Shown here: positions 48,463 to 57,242 of the stretch, one piece after another
Layout: every line of letters begins with the position of its first letter
Position numbering within the stretch: the stretch's first letter is position 1
NCBI RefSeq assembly: GCF_902859705.1
Contig: NZ_CADIJO010000010.1
Span: 62,001 to 126,000 of the forward strand
Direction of reading: 5' to 3'
DNA from: Achromobacter deleyi
Lineage (GTDB): Bacteria; Pseudomonadota; Gammaproteobacteria; Burkholderiales; Burkholderiaceae_B
Length of the DNA: 64,000 nt
Notes under the pieces: generated by a model
Told to the model about the DNA's origin: nothing
Databases searched by the model: none
The model's input: the letters and a program-made list of their open reading frames with translations, nothing else
Program-made: the position numbers and the translations under genes

Positions 48463-48555
48463 GGTCTGAGGAGTCGAAGCACAGAGGTCAATCGGTCCAG
48501 GTGATCAGTTTCAACATAGGCACGGGCCGCGTCAACACGTGGATTCCTGGGGGGC

Positions 48556-50259
48556 TCAGCCGAGCGTGGCGCGGCCGTAGCCATGGGCCAGCGCGGCAGG
48601 CAACGCCGCCGCGTTCAGCACGATCCGATACCCGCGGAATCCGAACATCGCCCGCAGCTGGGGTTCCGCGCGGCCATCCAGCGCCACGCATTGCACCCGC
48701 AGGCCGCCGCGGCGCAGCGCCAGAACCGCTTCGTGCGCATCGTCCACCAGGTAGCGCGGATCGTGCACGTCGATGTCTGAAGGCGCCCCATCGGTGACGA
48801 CGATGAGGGCACGCCGCTCGCCGGGCATCCGCAGCGCCAGCTCGCCGGCATGGCGCAGCGCCGCGCCCAGGCGCGTCGAATAGCGGGCGCGTGCCGCTGC
48901 GATGCGGCCCAGCGCTGCGTCCACCGGCGCCACGCCCGCGTCCAACAGGCGGTAATAGTGCACCGCGGCACGCGTGTCGGAACAAAAGCCGTGCACCGCG
49001 ATGCGGTCACCGCTTCCAGCCACCGCGCCCACCAGCAGCGCCGCGGCGCGCTTTTCCAGGTCAAGCACGGTGGCGCCGTCCTGTGCGGGGTCATTGGCCG
49101 AGGCGGACAGGTCCAGCAGCACCAGCGTGCTGCAAACGCCGGGCTGGCTGCCCGGCCGCTGGAAAAAGCGCGCGTCCGGCGCCAGATCCAGGCGGCGGTC
49201 GATCATGACTTCGATGGCGGCATTCAGGTCGATGTCATCCCCCTCCCATTGGCGCCGCAGCCGCCGCGCCCGGTCCAGACGACGCGAACGCGGCAGTGCC
49301 AGCCGGGGCTGGCGCAGCCCCGCCAACAGCGGTGCCTCGGCACGCCAGCCCGGCAGGCGTTCGATCACGGTGCACCAATCCGGCCGGCTGCGCGCCAGCC
49401 GGTAGTCCCATTCGGGATAGAGGTAACGCCCCAGTTCGGTGTCTTCGTCCGACGCCGCCTGGGCATCGCCCGGCGCGGCCTCGCGCGGCTGCGGCGCCGC
49501 GCCCTGGCTTCCCAGGGCCAGCGCGGGCGGCGGCTCGGCGGCATCGCCATAATCCCACAGATAGCTGTTGTCGTCGCGATAGGCCACCGGCACCACGTAC
49601 TGCAGCGGATTGAAGCGCACCCGCATCTGGCCCAGGTCATTGGCCAGCAACGAACCCAGCCGGCGGAACGCGGCAATATCGGCCAGGTCGATGGCGGCCT
49701 GCGCTTCGAATAGATCGCGCCCTTTGTTGACCCAGTGGTTGTCATCGCGCAGCGTGGCATCCATCAACAGGCGGCACAGGCGTTGCATCAACGCGGAAAA
49801 ACTGAGGTCGGCCGGATCGGGCAGCGACGGCACGAATGAATGAAACCAGCGGCGCACGCCGGGGTAACGGGCCACCAGCACCCGTTCCACCCGCGCGTCC
49901 TCGATGGCGGACACCACCGCCAGGCCCATCGGCTTGAGACTGGCGACGGGCTGGGCGGCGGGTGAATACAGCAGGTGGGCCGCCGCATGTGCGACGGCGG
50001 CGTGATCCCTTGCGGCGACGCTGGACGCGGCGCCCACGGGCTCGGCGTTGTCCGGCACCAGCAGATGCGTCGACGTCAGCACCGGCCGCGTCGGGCTGTC
50101 GGCCGCCTCGGAATCCGTCGGCTCCACCGTCATGGCACGCCCGGACAGGCCGCACAACAACCACGAGAGGCCCGGCCGGACCTTGTCCGGCGTCGCCGTG
50201 CGCACGCGCGCGGCAGCGCCCTCCCCGGTTCCGAACGCCGCAAGCGCGCGCATCGTCAT
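48556..50259 (-). CDS. NorD/CbbO-type protein with C-terminal von Willebrand A domain
   Basis: This is a 567-residue protein of the NorD/CbbO group. The C-terminal VWA domain (about 370-567) has the MIDAS motif LLDLSASAND and VVTDGAPSDID. The middle part includes RWFHSFVPSLPDPADLSFSALMQRLCRLL and the acidic WEGDDIDLNAAIEVMIDRRLDL segment found in NorD/CbbO proteins. Such proteins act with a MoxR-type AAA+ ATPase to activate a target enzyme. The start overlaps the ATPase stop by 4 nt (ATGA). Its position inside an amidase operon, rather than next to nor or cbb genes, is unusual. Target unknown. Confidence 0.82.
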   Translation of the reverse strand: MTMRALAAFGTGEGAAARVRTATPDKVRPGLSWLLCGLSGRAMTVEPTDSEAADSPTRPVLTSTHLLVPDNAEPVGAASSVAARDHAAVAHAAAHLLYSPAAQPVASLKPMGLAVVSAIEDARVERVLVARYPGVRRWFHSFVPSLPDPADLSFSALMQRLCRLLMDATLRDDNHWVNKGRDLFEAQAAIDLADIAAFRRLGSLLANDLGQMRVRFNPLQYVVPVAYRDDNSYLWDYGDAAEPPPALALGSQGAAPQPREAAPGDAQAASDEDTELGRYLYPEWDYRLARSRPDWCTVIERLPGWRAEAPLLAGLRQPRLALPRSRRLDRARRLRRQWEGDDIDLNAAIEVMIDRRLDLAPDARFFQRPGSQPGVCSTLVLLDLSASANDPAQDGATVLDLEKRAAALLVGAVAGSGDRIAVHGFCSDTRAAVHYYRLLDAGVAPVDAALGRIAAARARYSTRLGAALRHAGELALRMPGERRALIVVTDGAPSDIDVHDPRYLVDDAHEAVLALRRGGLRVQCVALDGRAEPQLRAMFGFRGYRIVLNAAALPAALAHGYGRATLG

Positions 50260-51062
50260 TCCAGGTTGGCGTCGATCAGCGCCCGTAACGCCGCCGCCAT
50301 GTCGGGATCGTCGGTCAGGGCGCGCATCATGGTCATGTCGCAGCTCTCGGCCGGGCTGACGCCGTCGCGGATCAGCACGCCGGCATAGATCAGCATGCGC
50401 GTCGACACGCCTTCGTCCAGGCCATGGTGCTTGAGCTCGCGCGAACCCTGCGCGATGCGCACCAGCCGGCGCGCCAGGCTGGCGTCGATGCCGGCCTCGT
50501 GCGCAACGATCGCCGCTTCATGGTCGGCGTCGGGATAGTCGAAATCCAGCGCCACGAAACGCTGGCGCGTCGATGGCTTCAGATCCTTGGCGCTGCTCTG
50601 GTAGCCAGGGTTGTACGACACCACCAGCTGGAAGTCTGGATGCGCGTGGACCACCTCGCCCTTCTTGTCCAGCGGCAGGATGCGGCGTGCGTCGGTCAAC
50701 GGGTGGATCACCACGGTGGTGTCCTGGCGCGCCTCGACCACCTCATCCAGGTAGCAGATGCCGCCGTGGCGCACCGCCAGCGTCAGCGGACCGTCGTGCC
50801 AGGCCGTCCCGTCGGCGTCCAGCAGATAGCGGCCGACCAGGTCGGACGCGGTCATGTCTTCGTTGCAGGCCAGGGTCACCAGCGGCCGGCCAAGCTTCCA
50901 CGCCATGTATTCCACGAAGCGCGTCTTGCCGCAGCCTGTAGGGCCTTTCAGGATGAGCGGCAGCCGGTGCGCATAGGCATGCGCGTACAGCTCGGCCTCA
51001 CGGCCGCTGGGACGGTAATACGGTTCTTGCGCAATCCGGTAGGCGTCGAGCAGAGCGGCCAC
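50256..51062 (-). CDS. MoxR-family AAA+ ATPase (NorQ/CbbQ/NirQ type)
   Basis: This is a 268-residue AAA+ ATPase. The start is set at GTG 51062 with AAAGGA 8 bases upstream; the frame runs 11 codons further to another GTG without a ribosome-binding site. It has Walker A GPTGCGKT, Walker B ICYLDEV, a sensor in VVSYNPGYQS and the C-terminal STRMLIYAGVLI of the CbbQ/NorQ group. These ATPases remodel a partner enzyme together with a VWA protein (encoded next, overlapping). It lies 62 bp after amiE. Pseudomonas amidase operons carry a different ATPase-like gene (amiB) here. Confidence 0.85.
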   Translation of the reverse strand: MAALLDAYRIAQEPYYRPSGREAELYAHAYAHRLPLILKGPTGCGKTRFVEYMAWKLGRPLVTLACNEDMTASDLVGRYLLDADGTAWHDGPLTLAVRHGGICYLDEVVEARQDTTVVIHPLTDARRILPLDKKGEVVHAHPDFQLVVSYNPGYQSSAKDLKPSTRQRFVALDFDYPDADHEAAIVAHEAGIDASLARRLVRIAQGSRELKHHGLDEGVSTRMLIYAGVLIRDGVSPAESCDMTMMRALTDDPDMAAALRALIDANLE

Positions 51063-51123
51063 GATGCAGATCCTTTGCAACGGTCCGGCCAGCACCTGGC
51101 CGGACCTGGCGAACGGGAAAGTA

Positions 51124-52161
51124 CTAGCGGTGTTGCGGCGCCTCGTTGGGAATGCCTTCGATGGGGCATTCCGGCGTGCCCACGGTTGACCGCGTGAACG
51201 ATTCGACCTGTTTGCGGGTGCCTTCCGGATCGTTGATCCAGTTCGCGTAGAAGTTATAGGGGCACGCCGCGACGCCGCTGGCGTCCTCGCCCGAATTGAT
51301 CTTGCCGGTGTAGCCGCGATGCACCAGCTTGAACAGGTGGTTCTGCGACTGCATGTTCTTGCGCGCGTCGCGGATCAGGCTGGTCGACAGTTCGGCGTAC
51401 TGGATGCCCATTTCTTCTTCGCCGCATTCGCCCAGGGTGCGCCCGTCGAAGCCGATGATGGCGGAATGGCCGAAATAGGAATAGACACCGTCGAAACCTG
51501 CCGCGTTGGCCACCGCCACATAGACGTTGTTCATCCAGGCCATGGCCTTCGATACCATCACCTGCTGGTCCTTGGCCGGGTACATGTAGCCCTGGCATCG
51601 CACGATCAGCTCGGCGCCCCGCATGGCGCAGTCGCGCCAGATCTCGGGGTAGTTGCCATCGTCGCAGATGATCAGGCTGATCTTCAAGCCCTTCGGGCCT
51701 TCCGACACGTAGGTGCAATCGCCCGGATACCAGCCCTCGATCGGCACCCAAGGCATGATCTTGCGGTACTTCTGCACGATCTCGCCCTGGTTGTTCATCA
51801 GGATCAGCGTGTTGTAGGGCGCCTTGTTGGGATGTTCTTCGTGGCGCTCGCCGGTCAGCGAGAACACGCCCCAGACGTTGGCCTTGCGGCAGGCCTCGGC
51901 GAACACCGCGGTCTCCTCGCCCGGAATCGCCGCGGCGGTGTCGTACATCTCCTTGGCGTCGTACATGATGCCGTGGGTCGAGTACTCGGGGAAGATGACC
52001 AGGTCCATGCCGGGCAGGCCGCGCTTCATGCCCACCACCATGTCGGCGATCTTGCGGGCGTTGTCCATCACCTCGGCCTTGGTGTGCAGGCGCGGCATCT
52101 TGTAGTTCACGACGGCCACGCCCACGCAATCGTTGCTGCTGGAGATATCTCCATGTCTCAT
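51124..52161 (-). CDS. amiE: Aliphatic amidase
   Basis: This 345-residue nitrilase-superfamily amidase hydrolyses short aliphatic amides (acetamide, propionamide, possibly formamide) to the acid and ammonia. The start is ATG 52161 ([23 protein letters not shown]), matching the Pseudomonas enzyme and preceded by GAGGAG. The catalytic triad is intact and in register with the characterised enzyme: E59 (VIFPEYS), K134 (KYRKIMPW) and C166 ([15 protein letters not shown]). It is cytoplasmic and hexameric in relatives. It follows the ABC importer genes on the same strand, so substrate uptake and hydrolysis are coupled. Confidence 0.95.
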   Translation of the reverse strand: MRHGDISSSNDCVGVAVVNYKMPRLHTKAEVMDNARKIADMVVGMKRGLPGMDLVIFPEYSTHGIMYDAKEMYDTAAAIPGEETAVFAEACRKANVWGVFSLTGERHEEHPNKAPYNTLILMNNQGEIVQKYRKIMPWVPIEGWYPGDCTYVSEGPKGLKISLIICDDGNYPEIWRDCAMRGAELIVRCQGYMYPAKDQQVMVSKAMAWMNNVYVAVANAAGFDGVYSYFGHSAIIGFDGRTLGECGEEEMGIQYAELSTSLIRDARKNMQSQNHLFKLVHRGYTGKINSGEDASGVAACPYNFYANWINDPEGTRKQVESFTRSTVGTPECPIEGIPNEAPQHR

Positions 52162-52186
52162 GACAATGCTCCTCAAAGGTTGACGG

Positions 52187-52876
52187 TCATACCGTCAGGA
52201 AAGACCTGATCTTGTCCTGGTCCAGGCCGGCCCGGCCCGCCTCGTGCACGATGCGGCCGCGATCGATCACCAGGAAGCGGTCGGCAAGGTCGAGCGCAAA
52301 GCTCAGCATCTGTTCGGACACGACGATGGCGAAGCCCTGTTCCTCGCGCAACGCATTCAGCGCCCGCGCGATGTCCTTGATGATCGATGGCTGGATGCCC
52401 TCGGTCGGTTCGTCCAGGATCAGTACCCGCGGGTTGGAAATCAGCGCGCGGGCGATCGCCAGTTGCTGCTGCTGTCCGCCCGACAGATTGCCGCCCTTGC
52501 GTCGACGCATCTCTTGCAGCACGGGAAAGAAGCGGTACAGGTAGTCCGGCACCGCTTTGATCCGGCTGTGCTCGGCGCCGGTCAGGATGTTCTGTTCGAC
52601 CGTCAGGAACGGGAAGATCATGCGCCCCTGCGGCACGAAGGCCAGCCCGTTGCGCACCCGCTGGTAGCTGGCCAGCCCGGACAGCTCGGTGTCGCCCAGC
52701 CGGATGCTGCCGGACCCCGAACGCAGCATGCCGATCAGCGCCTTGAGCAAGGTGGTCTTGCCCATGCCGTTGCGGCCCATGATGGCCACCGATTCGCCCG
52801 GACCCACCTCGAAACTCACGTCACGAATGACGTGCGATTCGCCATAGCTCACATTCAACCCGTCGATGCGAAACAC
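52187..52876 (-). CDS. urtE: Urea/short-amide ABC transporter ATPase, UrtE type
   Basis: This is a 229-residue branched-chain-type ABC ATPase. It has Walker [10 protein letters not shown], signature LSGGQQQQ, Walker [15 protein letters not shown] and a switch region in [21 protein letters not shown] is typical of UrtE. It is the second ATPase of the importer, directly upstream of amiE. It may import urea or short-chain amides; linkage to amidase favours amides. Confidence 0.88.
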   Translation of the reverse strand: MFRIDGLNVSYGESHVIRDVSFEVGPGESVAIMGRNGMGKTTLLKALIGMLRSGSGSIRLGDTELSGLASYQRVRNGLAFVPQGRMIFPFLTVEQNILTGAEHSRIKAVPDYLYRFFPVLQEMRRRKGGNLSGGQQQQLAIARALISNPRVLILDEPTEGIQPSIIKDIARALNALREEQGFAIVVSEQMLSFALDLADRFLVIDRGRIVHEAGRAGLDQDKIRSFLTV

Positions 52877-52889
52877 GGATGTCTCCCTT

Positions 52890-53687
52890 TCAATGACCCA
52901 GGTACACGTCGAGCACGCGCGGGTCGGCTTGTACCTCGGCCACGCTGCCCTCGCTCAGCAGCCGCCCCTGGTGCAGCACCGTGACCTTGTGGGCGATGCG
53001 TTTGACGAAGTCCATGTCGTGCTCGATCACCACCACCGACTTGCCGCGCGCAATGCGCACCAACAGTTCCGCGGTCTGTTCCCGTTCACGCGGACTCATG
53101 CCCGCCACCGGTTCATCCAGCAGCAACAGGCGCGGCTCCTGCATCAGCAACATGCCGATCTCCAGCCATTGCTTCTGGCCGTGGCTGAGACGCCCGGCCT
53201 TTTCGGCCAGCCGGTCGGCCAGGAAAACCTGCGCCGCCATCGCCTCGATGCGCTCGCGCACCTCGGCCGTGCGCCGAAAGCGCAGCGAACGGATCACGCC
53301 GTGCACATTCGGCAGCGATATCTCGAAGTTCTCCAGCACCGTCAGGTCTTCGTACACCGACGGCGTCTGGAACTTGCGGCCGACTCCGGCCCGTACGATG
53401 TCGAACTCCGCCAGCCGAACCAGGTCGCGGCCCTCGAACATCACGCGCCCCGCTGACGGTCGGGTCTTGCCGCAGATGATGTCCAGCAAGGTGGTCTTGC
53501 CCGCCCCGTTGGGCCCGATGATGACGCGCAGTTCGTCCTGCGCCACGCTCAGGCTCAGGCCGTCGACCGCGCGAAAGCCGTCGAACGACACGGTCAGGTC
53601 TTCGACGCTCAGGATGACGCCAGCGCTGGGGCGGTCAACATGCATGTCCATGACGGGTGACTCAGACAGGTCCAGTGCAGTGGTCAT
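52890..53687 (-). CDS. urtD: Urea/short-amide ABC transporter ATPase, UrtD type
   Basis: This is a 265-residue LivG/UrtD-type ATPase. It has Walker A GPNGAGKTT, GRKFQTPSVYEDLTVLEN (a UrtD hallmark), signature LSHGQKQW, Walker B LLLLDEPVAGMSPRE and the switch His in VIEHDMDFV. ATG 53687 overlaps the urtC stop (ATGA). A 20-residue polar N-terminal extension precedes the first strand. It forms a heterodimer with the UrtE-type ATPase. Confidence 0.88.
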   Translation of the reverse strand: MTTALDLSESPVMDMHVDRPSAGVILSVEDLTVSFDGFRAVDGLSLSVAQDELRVIIGPNGAGKTTLLDIICGKTRPSAGRVMFEGRDLVRLAEFDIVRAGVGRKFQTPSVYEDLTVLENFEISLPNVHGVIRSLRFRRTAEVRERIEAMAAQVFLADRLAEKAGRLSHGQKQWLEIGMLLMQEPRLLLLDEPVAGMSPREREQTAELLVRIARGKSVVVIEHDMDFVKRIAHKVTVLHQGRLLSEGSVAEVQADPRVLDVYLGH

Positions 53688-54730
53688 CGCGCGCTCCCGA
53701 CGGTGCGGCGTGCCTGCCACTGGCTGACCACGCCGGCCAGGCCGTTGGGCATCGCCACCACCACCACGATGAAGATCGCGCCCAGGAAATACAGCCAGAT
53801 CTCGGGAAAGGTCTCGGACAGATACGATTTGAGAAAGCCGATCAGCAACGCGCCCACCACCGCGCCGGGAATCGACAGCCGGCCGCCGACCGCGGCATAG
53901 ATCACCATCTCGATCGACGCCACGACACCGATCGCCCCCGGCGAGATCAACCCCACCTGCAGAGTGAAGAACGCCCCGCCGATGGACGACAGGACGGCCG
54001 CGACGCAGAACACGCACGCCTTCACATGCGCGGTGTCATAGCCCGAGAAGCGCACGCGGTCTTCGCGATCGCGGATGGCAATGAGGATCTTGCCGAGCCG
54101 GCTGCGCACGATGAACAACGCCGCCACCATGGCCAGCGTCAGCACGGCCGCCTCGACCAGATACAGCACCTGCTTGCCATCGTCGCCGACGATGTCCCAG
54201 CCCAGCAGCGTGCGGAAATCGGTGATGCCGTTGGCGCCGCCGGTGTCGCCTTGCTGGCCGATGATCAGGACGGTCAGCGTCATCGCCAGCGCCAGGGTCA
54301 CGATGGCGAAATACACGCCGCCCACCCGCTTGCGAAAGATCGCCAGCGAAAACAGATACGCCGCCGCGCCCGGTAACGCCACGATCAGCAACAGCGTCCA
54401 TCCCAGGGAATGGAACGGCAGCCACCACACGGGCAGGCTGTCGACGCTGCTCCACACCATGAAGTCGGGCAGCTCGGGAGTGGACGCCTCCAGCTTCAGG
54501 AACATGGCCATCATGTAGCCGCCCAATCCGAAGAAGATGCCCTGCCCCAGGCTCAGCACGCCGCAGTAACCCCAGGTCAGCACGATGCCGATCGCCACGA
54601 AGGCAAACGCCATGTATTTGCCGAGCAGGTTGAGCCGGAACGGGTCCAGCGACAGCGGCATCACGGCCAGGATCAGCAGCGCCACCAACGCCAGCGCGAT
54701 TTCCTCGGTTCTGCGGTGCAAGGTCTTCAT
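53684..54730 (-). CDS. urtC: Urea/short-amide ABC transporter permease, UrtC type
   Basis: This is a 348-residue LivM/UrtC-type permease with 9-10 hydrophobic segments. It has AFVAIGIVLTWGYCGVLSLGQGIFFGLGGYMMAMFLKLEAS and the coupling region LIAIRDREDRVRFSGYDTAHVKACVF. The long insertion around PELPDFMVWSSVDSLPVWWLPFHSL is typical of UrtC. It lies between urtB and urtD with 4-bp spacing and 4-nt overlap respectively. Confidence 0.88.
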   Translation of the reverse strand: MKTLHRRTEEIALALVALLILAVMPLSLDPFRLNLLGKYMAFAFVAIGIVLTWGYCGVLSLGQGIFFGLGGYMMAMFLKLEASTPELPDFMVWSSVDSLPVWWLPFHSLGWTLLLIVALPGAAAYLFSLAIFRKRVGGVYFAIVTLALAMTLTVLIIGQQGDTGGANGITDFRTLLGWDIVGDDGKQVLYLVEAAVLTLAMVAALFIVRSRLGKILIAIRDREDRVRFSGYDTAHVKACVFCVAAVLSSIGGAFFTLQVGLISPGAIGVVASIEMVIYAAVGGRLSIPGAVVGALLIGFLKSYLSETFPEIWLYFLGAIFIVVVVAMPNGLAGVVSQWQARRTVGSAR

Positions 54731-54734
54731 CGTG

Positions 54735-55637
54735 TCATCCTCGCGTCTTGGGCGCGAACAGCCCGTTGGGGCGGAAGTACAGCACCACGATCACCAGGAC
54801 CAGGATCGTGACCTTGGCCATCGAGCCGCTCATCAGGTATTCCAGCGTGGTCTGTGATTGCGCGATCGCCAGCCCCGAGAAGGCGGTGCCCAGCAGGCTT
54901 TGCACGCCGCCGAACACCACCACGATGAACGAGTCGACGATATACAGCTGGCCGGTTCCCGGATTGGTGGAGCCGATCATGGTGAATACGCAGCCGGCGA
55001 TGCCCGCCAGGCCAGAGCCCAGCGCGAACGTCAGGGCATCGACTCGCCGCGTGTTGATGCCCACGGCGCCCGCCATGGCGCGGTTCTGGGTCACCGCCCT
55101 CACCCGCAGCCCCCATGCGCTGCGGTACAGCAGCAGGTAGACGCCCAGCGCCACCAGCAGCGTCAGCCCCAGGATGAAGATGCGGTTCAGCGGAAATTGC
55201 AGATCGGGCGTCGGCTCCCAGGCGCCGCTCAACCATGAGGCCAGCGGCACGCTGACTTCCTGTGCGCCGAAGATAGAGCGATAGGTCTGCTGCAGGATCA
55301 GGCTCAGGCCCCAGGTCGCCAGTAGCGTGTCCAGCGGCCGGTTGTAGAACCAGCGGATGAAGCCGCGCTCAAGCAAGTAGCCAAACGCCGACGTCGCCAG
55401 GAACGCCAGGGGGATCGCCACGAACAGATAGATGTCCATCCACCCGGGCGCCCAGCGCTGGAATGCCACCGACACCAGATAGGTGGTGTAGGCGCCCATG
55501 GCCATCAGCTCGCCATGGGCCATGTTGATGACGCCCATCAGGCCGAACACCACGGCCAGGCCGATCGCCATCAGCAGCAGAATGCTGAAAAGGCTGATCC
55601 CGTTGAAAAACTGCATCGCGGCGATGTCGATGTTCAT
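54735..55637 (-). CDS. urtB: Urea/short-amide ABC transporter permease, UrtB type
   Basis: This is a 300-residue LivH/UrtB-type permease with about eight membrane segments. It has LMGVINMAHGELMAMGAYTTYLV, WGLSLILQQTYRSIFGAQEVSV and RRVDALTFALGSGLAGIAGCVFTMIGSTNPGTGQLYIVDSF. There is no periplasmic signal domain fused to it, unlike some UrtB proteins. The start ATG 55637 gives MNIDIAAMQFFNG; Met 8 is also possible. It is 51 bp downstream of the binding-protein gene. Confidence 0.88.
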   Translation of the reverse strand: MNIDIAAMQFFNGISLFSILLLMAIGLAVVFGLMGVINMAHGELMAMGAYTTYLVSVAFQRWAPGWMDIYLFVAIPLAFLATSAFGYLLERGFIRWFYNRPLDTLLATWGLSLILQQTYRSIFGAQEVSVPLASWLSGAWEPTPDLQFPLNRIFILGLTLLVALGVYLLLYRSAWGLRVRAVTQNRAMAGAVGINTRRVDALTFALGSGLAGIAGCVFTMIGSTNPGTGQLYIVDSFIVVVFGGVQSLLGTAFSGLAIAQSQTTLEYLMSGSMAKVTILVLVIVVLYFRPNGLFAPKTRG

Positions 55638-55688
55638 GATCGCGTTCCATGCGCCGACGGCGGCGCCCTCGGCGGTTGGCAGGCCCGT

Positions 55689-56882
55689 TTACAGCTTGGG
55701 GAAGGGATTGGGTTCGATCAGGTCGGCCGATTCCCAGACCACGTCGAACTGGCCGTCGGGCCGAGCACGGCCCACGCGCACTTTCTTCCACACGTGATGG
55801 TTCTTCTCGTGCACCCGCACCGTGCCTTCCGGCGCCTCCAGCGTCAGGCCGGCCGAGGCCGCGATGACCTGGTCGGGGTCGAACGAGCCGGCCTTCTCGG
55901 CGCCCAGCTTCCACAGATAGACGCTGTTGTAGGCCACTTCCATCGGGTCACCGATGACGCGATCCTGTCCATACTTGGCCTTGAATGCCTTGACGAACTT
56001 CTCGTTGGCCGGATTGCGCAGGCTCTGGAAGTAGCCCATGCAGGCGTAGTAGCCCGCCGCGTTGTCCTTGCCGATGCCCTCGATCTCGTTTTCGGACACC
56101 ACGGTCGACAGCAGCACCACCCGCGTGCCGTCCAGCCCGGCGGCGCGCAACTGCTTGTAGAACGCCACGTTCGAGCCACCCACCACCGTGCTGTAGATGC
56201 ACTCCGGCTTGGCGGCCTTGATCTTGTTGATGATGGACGAGAATTCGGTGTGCCCGAGCGGTGCGTATTCCTCGCCCACCACCTTGGCGCCCATATGGGC
56301 AATCGCCGGCTTGGCGATCTTGTTGCAGGTCCGCGGATAGATGTAGTCCGAGCCAACCAGGAAGAAGGTCTTGCCCTTTTCACGCGCCATCCATTCCACC
56401 GCGGCAATCACCGACTGCGTCGCTTCCTGCGACGGATAGAACACGCGCGCATCCTGCTCCTGTCCTTCGTAATAGGTGGGGTAATACAGCAGGCCCTTGC
56501 TGCGCGCCAGCACGGGCAGCAGCGCTTTTCGCGAGGCCGAGGTGTAGCAGCCGATGATGGCCGCGACCTTGTCGCGATCCAGCAGCTTTCGCGCCTTTTC
56601 GGCAAACACGGCGTTCTCGCTGGCGCCGTCCTCGACGATCGGATCGATCATGCGGCCCATCACGCCGCCCGCGGCGTTGATCTCTTCGATGGCCAGTTTC
56701 TCGGCGTCCACCAGCGACGCCTCGGCGATGGCGATGGTGCCAGACAGGGAATGCAGCAAGCCCAGCTTCACGGTTTCCTGCGCGAACGCGCGGCGGGGCA
56801 AGGCGGCCACCCCCGACGCGGCACCCAACAGGACCATGGAGCCACTGTGCTGCAGAAAGCGGCGGCGGTTGTATGCGCTCAT
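55689..56882 (-). CDS. urtA: Urea/short-amide ABC transporter substrate-binding protein with Tat signal
   Basis: This is a 397-residue type I periplasmic binding protein of the UrtA/FmdD/AmiC group. ATG 56882 follows AGGAG and begins MSAYNRRRFLQHSG, a twin-arginine export signal, with cleavage likely after RAFA near residue 34. IGCYTSASRKALLPVLARSKGLLYYPTYYEGQE and VGSDYIYPRTCNKIAKP are shared with AmiC of the same operon. Together they suggest a secreted receptor and a cytosolic sensor for the same ligand class. It is the first gene of a ten-gene unit ending at amiR. Confidence 0.88.
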   Translation of the reverse strand: MSAYNRRRFLQHSGSMVLLGAASGVAALPRRAFAQETVKLGLLHSLSGTIAIAEASLVDAEKLAIEEINAAGGVMGRMIDPIVEDGASENAVFAEKARKLLDRDKVAAIIGCYTSASRKALLPVLARSKGLLYYPTYYEGQEQDARVFYPSQEATQSVIAAVEWMAREKGKTFFLVGSDYIYPRTCNKIAKPAIAHMGAKVVGEEYAPLGHTEFSSIINKIKAAKPECIYSTVVGGSNVAFYKQLRAAGLDGTRVVLLSTVVSENEIEGIGKDNAAGYYACMGYFQSLRNPANEKFVKAFKAKYGQDRVIGDPMEVAYNSVYLWKLGAEKAGSFDPDQVIAASAGLTLEAPEGTVRVHEKNHHVWKKVRVGRARPDGQFDVVWESADLIEPNPFPKL

Positions 56883-57073
56883 CGATACGCTCCTGTGCGT
56901 TTCCGAAGGCAAGCCTGTAGCCAGGCCGCCCGGGATTGGGCGGCCGCCCCAGGCAGCCACATCACGACGACAACCATCCATCCGCCCTGCATGCGTTTCT
57001 TCGGGCAAAGCTGCGCCCACGGCGCGTCATGGCGCCATCCGGAAGAAGACGATTTGCAAACGGAAAACGAAAA

Positions 57074-57102
57074 GGCCCGAGCCGGAAAATCCGGCTCGGG
57101 CC
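57074..57102. terminator. Strong Rho-independent terminator (gene end or attenuator)
   Basis: GGCCCGAGCCGG (57074-57085) pairs perfectly with CCGGCTCGGGCC (57091-57102). T-runs follow in both directions (CCTTTTT on plus, CCTTTTCGTTTTC on minus). It may terminate the gene at 57243-57791, or it may be the leader terminator controlled by AmiR, 190 nt upstream of the urtA start. Confidence 0.8.
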
Positions 57103-57113
57103 TTTTTGCCCCA

Positions 57114-57167
57114 CGCCTGACTGGCAACACTGGCAGTCGGCGAAAATTGGAAGACGATCTAGCGTCT
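57114..57167 (-). promoter_or_regulatory. Two small hairpins before the terminator (candidate ANTAR target)
   Basis: Read on the minus strand: AGACG-CTAGAT-CGTCT (57167-57152), a 5-bp stem with a hexaloop. It is followed by a second stem built from CGCC/GGCG and GACTG/CAGTC (57142-57114), and then by the terminator at 57102-57074. Paired hairpins before a terminator are the known target layout of ANTAR antiterminators. The first loop has G at position 4 but C, not the usual A, at position 1, so the match is partial. Confidence 0.35.
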
Positions 57168-57242
57168 GGAAGGCATTCTGAAGAAGCGCACGGTGTCGTG
57201 CCATGCGTATTTTCCCTTACCAGGCGCGGCCTGGCGGGGTGG

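Larger units (their letters stand above)
56883..57242 (-). other. Upstream region/leader of the amide operon
   Basis: There is no gene in these 360 bp. The region carries a strong terminator hairpin (57074-57102) preceded, in the minus direction, by two smaller hairpins. No convincing promoter was found by eye. A TGGCACG-like sequence exists on the minus strand, but its GG-to-GC spacing is one base too long for a sigma-54 promoter. Confidence 0.5.

Noticed and set aside
48556-51062. Nitric oxide reductase or Rubisco activation cluster
   Set aside because: The ATPase and VWA proteins resemble NorQ/NorD and CbbQ/CbbO, but no norBC or cbbLS genes are present; they are flanked by amidase genes on both sides.
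57103-57242. Sigma-54 promoter (TGGCACG on the minus strand) for the amide operon
   Set aside because: The distance between the GG and GC elements is 11 bases instead of 10 and the -12 element is poor.
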